From Xanthostigma xanthostigma (lineage: Eukaryota > Arthropoda > Insecta > Raphidioptera > Raphidiidae), in contig OY754465.1 of the NCBI GenBank assembly GCA_963575645.1, positions 46,402,401 to 46,466,400 of the forward strand: a stretch of DNA of 64,000 nucleotides. The letters run 5' to 3'. Both the position numbers and the translations under genes were made by a program. A model generated the notes under the pieces. It searched no databases. It was not told where the DNA came from and was given only the letters and a program-made list of their open reading frames with translations. How positions within the stretch are numbered: the stretch's first letter is position 1; every line of letters starts with the position of its first letter. Shown in pieces: positions 32,938 to 44,100 of this stretch.

Positions 32938-34284
32938 ATTTTGGGTGATACAAAATTCTTTACGGAATTCTTCCTTCTCATAATAATAATAATAATAGAA
33001 TTATTAGAGGACTAAGACTTTTTTCGACTTAATTGCAGTATTTATATTTTTTTCGCGAAATGTTGAACAATTTGATAGTGAAACTTTAAAACCTATTTTT
33101 AATTTTTTTTATCTATACTTACAATAAAATTATTTGTCAACTAATCCTAATATAAGCGAAGTATACATATGAATAAAATTATGGTTAAAAACAAGGAAAG
33201 CAACATTAGGTGAAATTGAATTTATAGAAGCATAGTTGAACGACGGAAAAATTTTAATCAATATCAGATACCTAATTAAAAGGTTATATAGAAAGAGAGA
33301 TATTTTTTTATAAATATAACAACTACCATGAGAAATGTATGTGTCTATCTAAAATGATTTTCTTTTTATTACCTGTTAATACATTGCAAAGTGTGGACAT
33401 CTAACATTTTCTTTAACGATTTTCAGAGAACATTTATTACAGCTTATATAGACCCAAAACTTGAAATATTTTTTAACTGGGAAGAATTTATAAAAATATA
33501 GGTAATAAATTGATAATTCAATTGATATTTCTCAGATTGAAAACTGGGGGCGTTTTATAGAGTGGCACAAATACTCCATATAAAATAACGTCTTCACATG
33601 AAACGTCGTCCCATGAAAATGTCGCGCCAATTACACGGTTTTTCTCCTAACCTAACACGCTATTTTTTAAAATAAACCTAATAGTTTTAGTGTCAACTCA
33701 TTACTACCATATTCTAATTTTAAAATGTTTACCCGACTACTTTTAAGTTAATTTTATAATTTATACTTTTGTGTTCAAAAAAAAAAGTGTAGAGATTGGT
33801 ATCTGTTGTAGGTATAGTTTATTGATAAATTTACATTATGATATTATTCTCAAATCCAAACATCCCATTTACGAAGATGTATGCTTTATGCCGTCACTTT
33901 TTACAGTTAAACGTTTTTCATCTGCAGCAACTTCAGTCGCGATAGCAAGGTCTGTACGACGTTTCATATCAGTGATGAATAACCAAGCATATAGTATTAT
34001 ACTATCCCATTTGACGCGTAAAAAATGTACTAAAATATGTAAAACATGTAAAATATTTCCCTTACACAATGTCTGTACGGTATGCCATACTCGCGCTTTT
34101 TACTGCCAGCCATGTTTCCCAGATGCTGTCTTGTATTACGTATAATATATTATTAAATATACCAATAAAATATCGCAGTAAAATAAAATATGGCTGTTGA
34201 CTGATACTGCACTGAAACGCGTCTAGTGCGCTTCAGCGAATTGCAGTGAAAAACACAGAAAACTGCAACTTCAGCTAAACTAGA
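32938..34284. other. Intron DNA with fragment of repeat D2
   Basis: No gene. At 33595-33660 lies an inverted fragment of repeat D2 (GCGCCAATTACACGGTTTTTCTCC). The + frame at 33771-34145 contains several cysteines but no recognisable domain. Confidence 0.4.
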
Positions 34285-34640
34285 CAAAGTTTTACCATTC
34301 CACAAGTGCGGAATTGTACAAATTTAGGTCGAAATTCAATTTTTGAAAATTGTACATTATTGTTTTGTTCTAAGGTTCCCCAAATCCCAAAAACATATTT
34401 TTGGAAAAATTCTATGCGTCTGTTTGTCTGTGAGCACGAAACAGGTCAAACGGGATGAGCGAATTAAAACTAAATTTTGGGAGAAAGTTTGATATGCAAA
34501 TATGAAGAGCCTTATAATTTTTTTGCGGGAAATCAGTGCACACCGGAGATATATGTTATAACGTTTTTAATATAATTTTCATAACGGTTTATTATTCCAT
34601 TTATTTTTACAAGAAAGCTTTATATAAAAAATTTTCTAAA
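34285..34640 (+). repeat. Dispersed repeat family D1, copy 2
   Basis: Shares CGTCTGTTTGTCTGTGAGCA, AAACGGGATGAGCGAATT, TTTGATATGCAAATATGAAGA and the ATAACGGTTTATTATTCCAT block with 2890-3175 and, inverted, 59850-60185. It also contains TTACCATTCCACAAGTG, which is present at the edge of the third copy. Confidence 0.6.
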
Positions 34641-35200
34641 CATAGTTTCGGAAATATTTTAAAAATAAAAAAAAATCAGTTCTTTTGTTCTGTAGATATG
34701 TCAGAAACAAATTAACTAAGAATGCTTTGATTAAATTTTACATAAAGTGATAACATATCATATAGATAAACATACAAACGAATAGCAAATACCCTAATAT
34801 TTAATACTAGAAGTTACCTATGTCATCGCACGCCTTAACAGAAATTTAATTCCTATATTATATGTCAAATGTCAATCAAGTTGAAATGATTCGGTCGCCC
34901 AATAGACTGGAATTTTTTTTAAATTTGTTTCTACTTTTTTGTGTGTTGATAGATTTTTTTAAATCTATGTTTTCATTATATTTTTTGTATAAAACGATGC
35001 AATGTTTTCAGTGAGCACATTCTGTAAACTTTTCGATTTACAAAAAAAAAACAATGGATTCAAAGTTTTCAAATCAGAAAAGATACAAAATTTAAGCATA
35101 AATAAATGCAAATGTTTGTATTTATATAAAAACAATAGTGACTTCAACATGCCTAATTGAACTATTTTAACTTGAACCATTAAAAACAATTCTAGCCTAG
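34641..35200. other. Non-coding intron DNA
   Basis: AT-rich; nothing recognised. Confidence 0.4.
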
Positions 35201-36450
35201 GAGCCAGCAACATATTTAGGTTGTCAATTTTCTTACGGCTGAATGACTCGTAAAATGCTCTAGAGTCTAGACAATAGTACCATATAGCATCGTGGTCGTC
35301 AACTGCGCCAGTATCGGTGGAATAGACATCTGAAGCCTCCCACGCACAGTAAAAAAGATAATATTTTTTATCATTATATCTATCGATTGAAAATTGACGA
35401 ACGATAATTATTAATGATCTTTTATAAAAAAAAAAACGTCAGCGTGCTGTACTTATGGTGGATGTTACGTCAGCTGATCATACGAACTTGACGAAATGAA
35501 ATATGAATTCAGTCATTCCCTTTCACATGAAACTTGGTCAAAAGATAATCATATTAATATTATAAATGCGAATGTAAGTTTGTTTGTTACGCTTTCACGC
35601 AAAAACTACTTAACCGATCATCATGAAACTTTGCACATACACTCTTGAAGGTATTAGAAGTAACATAGGATACTTTTTATTAAAAAAAAATAAAAAATTT
35701 TTACGAAAAATAAGAAATTATATTATATTATATATATATCATATTCATATTAATTAATATTATAAATGCGAATGTAAGTTTGTTTGTTACGCTTTCACGC
35801 AAAAACTACTTAACCGATCATCATGAAACTTTGCACATACACTCTTGAAGGTATTAGAAGTAACATAGGATACTTTTTATTAAAAAAAAATAAAAAATTT
35901 TTACGAAAAATAAGAAAATTGTTTGTCAAAATATGTGCAATACCTCAACCCCTGATATGCATGTCAAAAGTCGATTTCCATCTCAATCGCGGGCGTAGCC
36001 GCGGGTAGCGGCTAGTAATAAATAAAATCGTCAGCTGGGGGAAAAATTGTCAGCTGATACAGAAAAGCTGACGATTTTATTTGTTTTAAATATTACAAAA
36101 ACTATCTTTTGACCAAGTTTCATGTGAAAGGAAATGACTGAATTCATATTTCATTTCGTCAAGTTCGTATGATTAGCTGACGTAACATCCACAATCGTAC
36201 AGCCAGCGGACGTTTTTTTTTTATAAAAGATCATTAATAACTATCGTTTGACAAATTTTCAATCGATAGGTAACGATTAAAAATATTATCATTTTTACCG
36301 TGCGTGGAAGGCTACAGTTGTCTATTCCCCCGATAGTGCCGCAGCTGACAGCCACGACGCCTACATAGCACAACTGTCTAGACTCTAGAATATTTTACGA
36401 GTCATTGATCCATAAGAAAATTGTTAAGAAAAACCTGTCGATGGCTCCCA
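35201..36450. mobile_element. Foldback element with ~330-bp inverted arms
   Basis: The left arm (about 35201-35545) and right arm (about 36100-36450) are inverted copies. Shared landmarks include the GACTCGTAAAAT / ATTTTACGAGTC words, TCTAGAGTCTAGACA, ATCGATTGAAAATT, and CATATGAATTCAGTCATT-type sequence (GAAATATGAATTCAGTCATT). The outer ends carry GGAGCCA / TGGCTCC. The two arms have diverged by roughly 10-15%. The interior was invaded by the Helitron at 35549-36015. Nothing is encoded. Confidence 0.8.
35549..36015 (+). mobile_element. Helitron-like element with internal duplication
   Basis: It starts TCATATTAATATTATAAATG after A and ends in GCGGGCGTAGCCGCGGGTAG then CGGCTAG before T. The first about 150 bp (from ATTAATATTATAAATGCG) are repeated again from about 35753. 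This indicates an internal tandem duplication or one copy inserted into another. It sits inside the foldback element, so it is younger. Confidence 0.65.
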
Positions 36451-37052
36451 GACTATTCGTTCAAGATGCTACTAAATTCAGATTTTATGATTGTTGTATT
36501 TGGCACGCGAGGTTATTTCTTCGCAATAATTCGCTTTTCTAAGAAGAAACAAAACCGTTTTAAATAAATAGAATCTACTTACTTTTGTGATTCTACAACA
36601 TAACACAATGCGATGATAATGAAACATATTTGCAGTAATAAAATGCAGCTGTACTAGATTTATACAAGCTTAATTTCAAGAATTAAGATGAAGGATCTTT
36701 ATACAAGGATACATGAATAAAACATCCTAAACCGCACTTCAGCTTAAGAAACAATTAGAGATGTACACAATATGTAAATGCGTGCACAATTAGTAGTTTG
36801 AACCTGAATGTTAATGAGACTTCAATGTAAAATGTTTCTGTTAAGCACGGCACTCATCGTCGTACGGCAGATTAAATTACACCTAAATGTCACTTTATTT
36901 AAATACGTGTAATTACATACGTTACCTTTCAAGAAAGTTGTTCATTATATTTCAGTGTTGTTTATTTTAATGCGTGATATCATCAATATACCTTTGTTTA
37001 CACTGTTATTTCAAAATTTAAGGAGTCAGTCATACATTTATACTTCACGATG
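36451..37052. other. Non-coding intron DNA
   Basis: No gene or delimited repeat was seen. Confidence 0.4.
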
Positions 37053-37055
37053 TAA

Positions 37056-37150
37056 AGTCGCTGCACACGGGGCTGGTATTCTCGCTAGATTATTTGTTAG
37101 ATTTGCCTGCTAGATTTCAAGCATGCTGTGGTTTGTTCGCTTCGATATAT
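37056..37150 (+). mobile_element. Harbinger-type MITE, truncated copy
   Basis: TAA is followed by AGTCGCTGCACACGGGGCTGG, then TTTCAAGCATGCTGTGG as in copy A (1272-1678). The right end is missing. Confidence 0.6.
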
Positions 37151-37387
37151 GAGTCGTAGTCACGTCCATTATTAGATATTATTATTATTAACAAAACAGT
37201 TAAACACACAAACGAAAGCGTACTTCTTTAACTTAACAGAAATAATAACGACTGTTCCAAATAATAAAATAAAATACTAAGTAATAGAGAATATGGAATC
37301 ATTAAATGATGTACCTACATACAATATTGACAACACACAAACACAACAAAGTTTATCTAGTAAACTTATTCACACTTGTATATTAAT
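37151..37387. other. Non-coding intron DNA
   Basis: No recognised content. The stretch just left of 37388 weakly resembles the complement of that just right of 38279, so the palindrome may extend further in degenerate form. Confidence 0.35.
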
Positions 37388-38279
37388 AGTACAATCAATC
37401 TGGCGAAAAAAAAATCATTTCGTATCAAAACCACCCAAAAAGGTGAAACTTGGTGAGTCGTTAGAGAATGATGAAAAAAAGGTTACCTGGCAATGGCCAC
37501 CTGGTACCTGTTCAAATAGTCAAAAAAAAACTCAAAAATATTTTGAAATTCATTTTTCTCAAAAACTATGCATTTTACAGAAAAATTTATTGAACAAAAA
37601 ATGTAGAGGGCATCGTTATCTACAATTAATGTCATTGGTGCTATGTTGTACAACAAAAAATGTGCGCAGTAGGTGGCGCTAAAGTGCCAAAAAAAGTGTT
37701 TTTCCACTTTTTTGCCCTGAAATTTTCATTTTTCAGTTACGATTCAAATGGAAAAATTGTTCCTTTTTATTTTATAAACAACTTTTATTTCAACATTTTT
37801 TTCATACAACTTACTTTTCATACAACTTATTTTCACTTCAACAAGCTGCAGCTCTGAAACGGTAAGTTGTATGAAAAAAATGTTGAAATAAAAGTTGTTT
37901 ATAAAATAAAATGGAACAATTTTTCCATTTGAATCGTAACTGAAAAATAAAAATTTCAGGGCAAAAAAGTGGAAAAACACTTTTTTTGGCACTTAAGCGC
38001 CACCTACTGCGCACATTTTTTGTTGTACAACATAGCACCAATGACATTAATTGTAGATAACGATGCCCTCTACATTTTTTGTTCAATAAATTTTTCTGTA
38101 AAATGGATAGTTTTCGAGAAAAATGCATTTCAAAATATTTTTGAGTTTTTTTTTGACTATTTGAACAGGTACCAGGTGGCCATTGCCAGGTAACCTTTTT
38201 TTCATCATTCTCTAACGACTCACCAAGTTTCACCTTTTTGGGTGGTTTTGTTAAGGTTTTTGCCAGATTGACTGTACTA
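37388..38279. repeat. Near-perfect ~0.9-kb palindrome
   Basis: Two inverted arms of about 440 bp meet at about 37840-37865. Landmarks on the left arm are AAGGTGAAACTTGGTGAGTC, GGCCACCTGGTACCTG and GCGCAGTAGGTGGCGCTAAA. All reappear complemented on the right arm. The arms are nearly identical, with few substitutions plus a small extra repeat (TTTTCATACAACTTA) near the centre. Frames of about 130 codons on both strands are mirror images and show no known domain. Probably a foldback transposon or an inverted duplication of an element's leader. Confidence 0.85.
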
Positions 38280-38656
38280 TAACTATATTCACACGACTAT
38301 CTACTAAAAGTTATTTATGTAAAACGAGATTTATATAATTGCACTCAATGGTTTTCACAAACAAAAGTTTATTTATCTTCACAGTATAACTGAATGATTT
38401 ATGTCGCAACGCCAAGCACATGAACAACTCAGGAACAACTAACCAACTAACTGACTGCCAACCACTCCGCTCGCATTTTATAGCTTCGTCCCCCGCCTAT
38501 AGAATGTTCTGGAAGCATCTCAATCTTTTTACATGCATTGCATTCTCCAGGAAGTTCTAAGAAGGTCGGGTTTTTACCTGCTTCCCATTGTTGTTGTTGT
38601 CGCGGTCTGGAACATTCTATGGAACCCATAGTCGTCCTAAAAGGGAGCGCGCAACA
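38280..38656 (-). promoter_or_regulatory. Heat-shock-type promoter, possibly within an LTR
   Basis: On the - strand, in order: GAACATTC (38610-38617), a perfect heat-shock element GAATGTTCTGGAA (38502-38514), TATAAAA (38476-38482) and initiator TCAGTT (38449-38454). The TATA box begins 30 bp before the initiator A at 38452, and the HSE lies about 50-62 bp upstream of it. AATAAA (minus strand, 38369-38374) follows 80 nt later. A TGTTGCGCG start at 38656 and this short TATA-to-AATAAA spacing would fit a retrotransposon LTR. No matching second LTR was found. Transcription would run into the palindrome at 37388-38279. Confidence 0.5.
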
Positions 38657-40599
38657 ATATGGTTGAAGATTTTACAGGAAAGTGGGCAGGTTAACACCTT
38701 TTTGCGATAGTATAACGTTTTGCTGCTTTATTGAAGCATCTTCAAATACTAAAATTGATTCATGTATTAATATATAGTAAATAAGTTCATAACAATTTTT
38801 TTATAGCTGGTGTGGATGTCAAATTTTATATAATATGAATTATATTATTTTGAATGGTTTATTAAACGAAATTCGTTTAGTAAATTATACAAAATATAAT
38901 ACATAGATATAAAATTTGACATTTATTTATTTCACCATGTATTTTGTTATTCGATGTATCGTTTGATGTTACATCGATATTTTAAAAATGTTGTACATGC
39001 CAACTGCTAGAATTGTATTATTGAAAGTTATCGTTTTGGAGGAAAATAATCACGTGCAATGAATGAGTACTTCAAGCTGGTTTGCTATTAAATCTTCGTC
39101 TATAAGGTTTTCAAGAGATATGTAGGAAAATGTACGTGACCTATTTCATAGCCAATGAACCATAATATGCATACATCAGTGGCATTGTTAAAACAAATCT
39201 ATATTGAACAGTGAGAAGTTGGCATAATAGTACAATACCTCTCTTGACGACCGTTGCCGGGGAGGAAATGTCGACGTTAAGGTATTCGCTTCGCCCCCTA
39301 GACAATAGTGTATCGTCCCAGAGCCGGCCGTCTGGTATCCTAATACAGACTTGTGAGACAGACAAATAGGGAACCACATTTATTATTGCTGACTTCCAAT
39401 AAACAATATAACTGCAACACATATCTCCGTTGTGGTGTGTTGAAAATCTGGAAACAAGGGATTCGCAAATTGCATTGCGACACGACACAATAGAGAAATA
39501 TGCATGCGGTCCGTTTGACTACATGCGAAAGATACTCTCTGATCCCAAAGTTGCATTTGAACACAACACGGCGTAAAAATGTTCTTGTAGCCTAATTTTT
39601 CTCATTCGGAATAAAAAAAAAATTGAAAAGAAGTTTGACCCAGCAGGCCATCCCTGAAACTTTCCGCTATTTTCGAGGCCAAAACGCTCAAAAATACATA
39701 AAATATAGCTAGAAGTTAATTTTTTAGCTCTCCGAGCTCAAAAAAAAAAAAACACTTTCTTACGAATTTTTCGTTCACGATATCTCGTGAACAAATGAGC
39801 CGATTTTGATGCGGTTTGCGGCGATAGACGCAGCTTTTTTAACCTAAGAAAGTAATTTATTACATAAAAATCGATCTGATAGGAATTTTAAGAGTAACTT
39901 TAGAAAAACGCTTTTTTACGATTTTTTCGTTCACGATATCTCGTGAACAAATAAAACGATTTTGATGCGGTTTGCGGAAATCGACGCAGTTTGTTAAGTA
40001 GAAGAGCTGATTATATTTTGGAATTGATCCGTTTAGTAGTAGGTATTCCAAAATAAACAAAATAAAAATTGTTGAAACTTGTATTTTTGAGATTTCTTAA
40101 AATTTATTGGGCCGAATCATTCCAAATTTTCAAGAAATCTAAGTTCAGCAAGGTCACATCATATTCCGAAAACCGCGTTTCAATCGGGCACTACGTTCAA
40201 AAGATCTAAGAGGTTTACATACATACACACACACATACAGCCCTACGGACATCATCGCCAAAATATTCAGAATAGCTTCCTAGGACCTCAAAACGTCGAG
40301 ATCTGGCGAAAACTCTATTTTCGTAAATCGGGGTAAAAACAATAACTTCCCGATTTTTTTGAAAATATAACGGGAAGTTAAAAAATAATAGAAAATCAAA
40401 AATCTCTATTTTGTACAAATTTTATTTTAACATACCAAAGCTCCTTACTTATTATATAGGGTTATGTACGTTCCGTAAATATGGCGTAACTAGCATTTAC
40501 CCGTAACTTTGTCTGCGTGGAATCAGTGTGTACAATTTATTTATAATTAATTAAAAAATACATACATTCAAACAAGTCTTTAATTTAAGACGGCCCAAT
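38657..40599. other. Intron DNA with LINE-tail-like repeat
   Basis: No gene was recognised. Bases 39640-40385 hold a common insect repeat pattern: CGTTCACGATATCTCGTGAAC appears twice (about 39770 and 39930) and GATTTTGATGCGGTTTGCGG appears twice. The stretch ends with ATAACGGGAAGTTAAAAA, like a LINE or SINE 3' tail. Bases 39200-39480 are GC-richer and unassigned. Confidence 0.4.
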
Positions 40600-40622
40600 A
40601 AACAATGTTTTTTGTTTTACCG

Positions 40623-40956
40623 TCATTTGGAAAAACATAATGATTTTGTAGATTCGATACACGTCAGCAAGCCACACATAGCTGATCGTGCAAAAATTAT
40701 TGTTTTTTTCAATAAATGCCAGACATTTTGTAGTGTTTGCTCCTGGGCTTCGTTTATAGCTATTCCGAGAGCAGTTTTTAATGGAAATTGTGTTCGTTTA
40801 AATTGAAAAGGAAAATCCGTTGGTATTAAAACATTATCTCCTTCAGATTTGCCACTAATAGCCCTAACAATATTTCGAACCAGGTGAGAAACTTGTAAAC
40901 GTATACCTACCGTTACGCAATTATTTGGGTGTATCAAGCTTTCGCATTGAAAGTGC
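40623..40956 (-). pseudogene. Helitron/PIF1-type helicase C-terminal fragment
   Basis: The - strand frame includes GDNVLIPTDFPFQFKRTQFP followed by LKTALGIAINEAQEQTLQNV, then a degenerate FARSAMCGLLTCIESTKSLC. This corresponds to the last helicase motifs of Helitron/PIF1 proteins, where the family has ..P..FP..FKR.QFP...A.A.TINK.QGQTL and later LYVA.SR (family knowledge). The QGQ glycine is changed to E and the final motif is degraded. It is a dead fragment. The MULE at 40966 adjoins its upstream end. Confidence 0.6.
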
Positions 40957-41163
40957 CGGAACATACAAGCGTCTAGCGAGTGTATAATTTCTTTGCCCTC
41001 CAGACTTGCGCAAGCGCGTAACATCGCATTCGCTATACTTCAGTCTGACGTTTGTCAATGCGTACTTTGTTGTTTCTCGTGAGTGAGGTTATAAATTATA
41101 TTTTGCATAAATTATTATTTTATTTTAAGGAGTCTTATGACCTAAAACAAAGCTTGTTCAGAA

Positions 41164-44100
41164 ATGGATAAAACTACTAATTTATCTTGTTATTGTGATA
41201 TTTGTAAAAAATACTTTAGTAAGCGTTGCAATTTAAGAGCACATGTCAAAAAATTTCATCCAGGTAAGAACTTCATAGGTCTAATAATAGCAATTCCGCA
41301 TTGACAATATGCTATGTTCTAGATCAATTAGAAGAACTAGCACCTAAGAAAATTGTCAAATGTGCTGCAATATGTAATGAATGCAACAAAACGTTTGTTA
41401 GATATTGGAATCTAAGCCAACATGTAAAAAAATTTCATAAAGGTAATGCTTTTCATTAACATTTTTAACCGACTTCAAAAAAAAGAGTGTAAAAAATAAA
41501 AACATTATTAAATTTAGAGGTTGGTGTTTAATAAAAATGTTCAGTGCCTATCTAAATAATTTGGCGCCGACCTCAAAATTTAATAATTTTTCTCTTTTTA
41601 GTGGATGTTTTGAAGGTGGTTAAATTTTTTTTATGAAACGTTTCATTCACAAATTATTATTTTACACAGCACATATTTTATTACAACTTTTTCTAGATCA
41701 GGAGAATACACTTCTCAAGCCTAAGTATTATACTTATAAGTGTGATAAATGTCCAAAACGTTTTAATCATTCAGGGAATTTTAAAAGTCACTTGAAATAT
41801 CATCAAGAGCACAAATCCAGGGGTCTGAGGTGCATATTGTGCAAGAATAATCCTGAATTAGAGCCTTTTCAACGGTCAGATTTGTACAAACATTTTCAGA
41901 CAAGACATGATATTAATGTGGTAACAGAACAATCCGAATTCGCTAGTTTAGAAGATTTTGAAAAATGGAAGATAAAAGAAGAAAATAGAACAAATGAATT
42001 ATTTGTAAAGGCCCAGAGAACTTATAACAATAAAAACCATAACATGACGAAATATGCCTGTCATAGATCTGGAATTTATAAAGGTAAGGGACACGGTGTG
42101 AGGCACTTGAAAACCCAAGGCTCCAAAAAAATTTGTGGATACTGTCCCGCAGAAATGCGTGTTAAAACAACTGATGGAAAGTGTGAAGTGAAGTATGTTA
42201 AAACCCACATAGGACACAGTAATGACTTAGGGCATTTATATTTAACGGAAACAGAACGGCAGGCATTAGCTGCGAAAATCGCTTCTAAAATTCCATTTGA
42301 AATAATTTTAGACCAAGTCAGAGAGTCAGTTTTCAATGGTACCTTGGAAAGATCACACCTATTAACAAGGAAAGACTTGTTCAATATTGAGAGAAATTTT
42401 AATATCAATAGTGAAGTAAATAAGCATAGCAATGATGCGATCAGCATAGATGTATGGGTGAAAGAGATGGAAGCCTCCGAGTGTGTCTTATTTTATAAAC
42501 CCCAAGGAGAATCTTGTGAGTATCCTCAACTAAAACCTGACGACTTCGTCTTAATTATTATGAATCGGGGACAAATGGAGATACTAGAAAAATATGGCAG
42601 TGATTGCATATGCGTAGACGAAACTCATGGATTGAACACTTATCATTTCAATCTTACTTCAGTACTAGTATTAGATGATCTTCGTGAGGGTTTTCCTTGC
42701 TGTTTTTTAATTTCAAATCGCTCAGACGAAGAGATACTTTTTATATTTTTTATGTGTATAAAAAATAAGTTGGGTAGATCACTACAGCCAAAAGTTTTTA
42801 TGTCTGACATGGCTCAGGCATTTTACAACGCATGGACACGTGTAATGGATTTACCAGAGTACAGGTATGCATAAGTGTATTAAACATTTTTAAATAATGG
42901 AATTATTTCAGCACTTTTTGTTCCAACAGGCTATTTTGTACGTGGCATACCGATAGAGCCTGGCGTAAAAATTTACATAAGGTGAATTCGAAAGAAAAAC
43001 AGGTATGTTAACAAAATTTGACTGTAAATCTACGAATAAATCACATAAAATTAGTGTCCGATCGACGTAGGGATGAGCATCGATGGTCGATGTTTTCAAA
43101 ACATCGATGTTTCCATGTCGATGTTCGATGTTTTTGACATCGATGGTAAGGGAATGATGTTTTTCGTACATCGATGTTAACCAGTGATGTTTTCGTACAT
43201 CGATGTTTTATAAACGCGGAATTGCTAATTTTATTTTCAACACTCTTTGCCTAAATAAATCTAGAGTAGCCTGTACACCGGCGGGCAAGACCAGTCGGTT
43301 CGGAGTGTTCTATAGTCTATACTCTATAGGATGTGTACGCGACTGTACCGTTGTCGTGTTGCAATTGAATAAATTTTACACCCACTTTTAATAAAAAATT
43401 AGTTGAGTGTTTCATTGTATTTAGTATATTCCTATAATTACCTTTTTAATGATTACCTTTTAAATGATTTTTTCCTAAAACATCGATATTTTGCACCGAT
43501 AAACATCGATGTTTAGAGACCAATGTTTTCCACACATCGATGTTATGGTTCGATGGTCAATATCGATGTTTTCTCATCGATGCTCATCCCTAGATCGAAG
43601 GTTGATTTCTGGCCGATGCCGAATAATCGACTATCGTCACTGCTACAAACTACAAATAATATAAATGATTTTAAAACTTTTAAATTGAAGGTTTATATTG
43701 ACTGTATAATATAAAAAGATCGCCACGTCCATCGCGCTCTTGCTCATTCGTAACAGTTCGTTCTATTTCGGCGCATGCTAGAAACCTTCGGCTTCGGCCA
43801 AAACTTTGGTCCATTTTGGCCAAAGCTGAAGATTTCGCCGAAGGTGTTTTTTTTGGCCGAATGTGGCCGAAGCCTCGGTCGTACACTTGATAAAATCAAT
43901 ATACACAAGCGTAATAAAATATTGTTAATAATATTATTTAGGTAGTGGTGTACAAACAACTTCGTATATTACTCCAAGAGACGGACGTTAATGCATTTGT
44001 TACAATGATTCAGAAATTTTTGGCAAATATAATGAGTGATCCAGATACTGTAGATTTTTGCCACTATTTTAAAGATCATTATCTAAAAAATACAGAAGCG

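Noticed and set aside
33771..34145. Cysteine-containing 124-codon frame in intron 1
   Set aside because: Cys spacing fits no finger family I know, and the sequence is A/T-biased with no start context.
37293..38233. Mirror-image frames of about 130 codons on both strands
   Set aside because: They arise because the sequence is a palindrome; neither has a known domain or codon bias.
41999..42447. Two - strand frames inside the MULE gene
   Set aside because: They lie opposite the clearly coding transposase exon.
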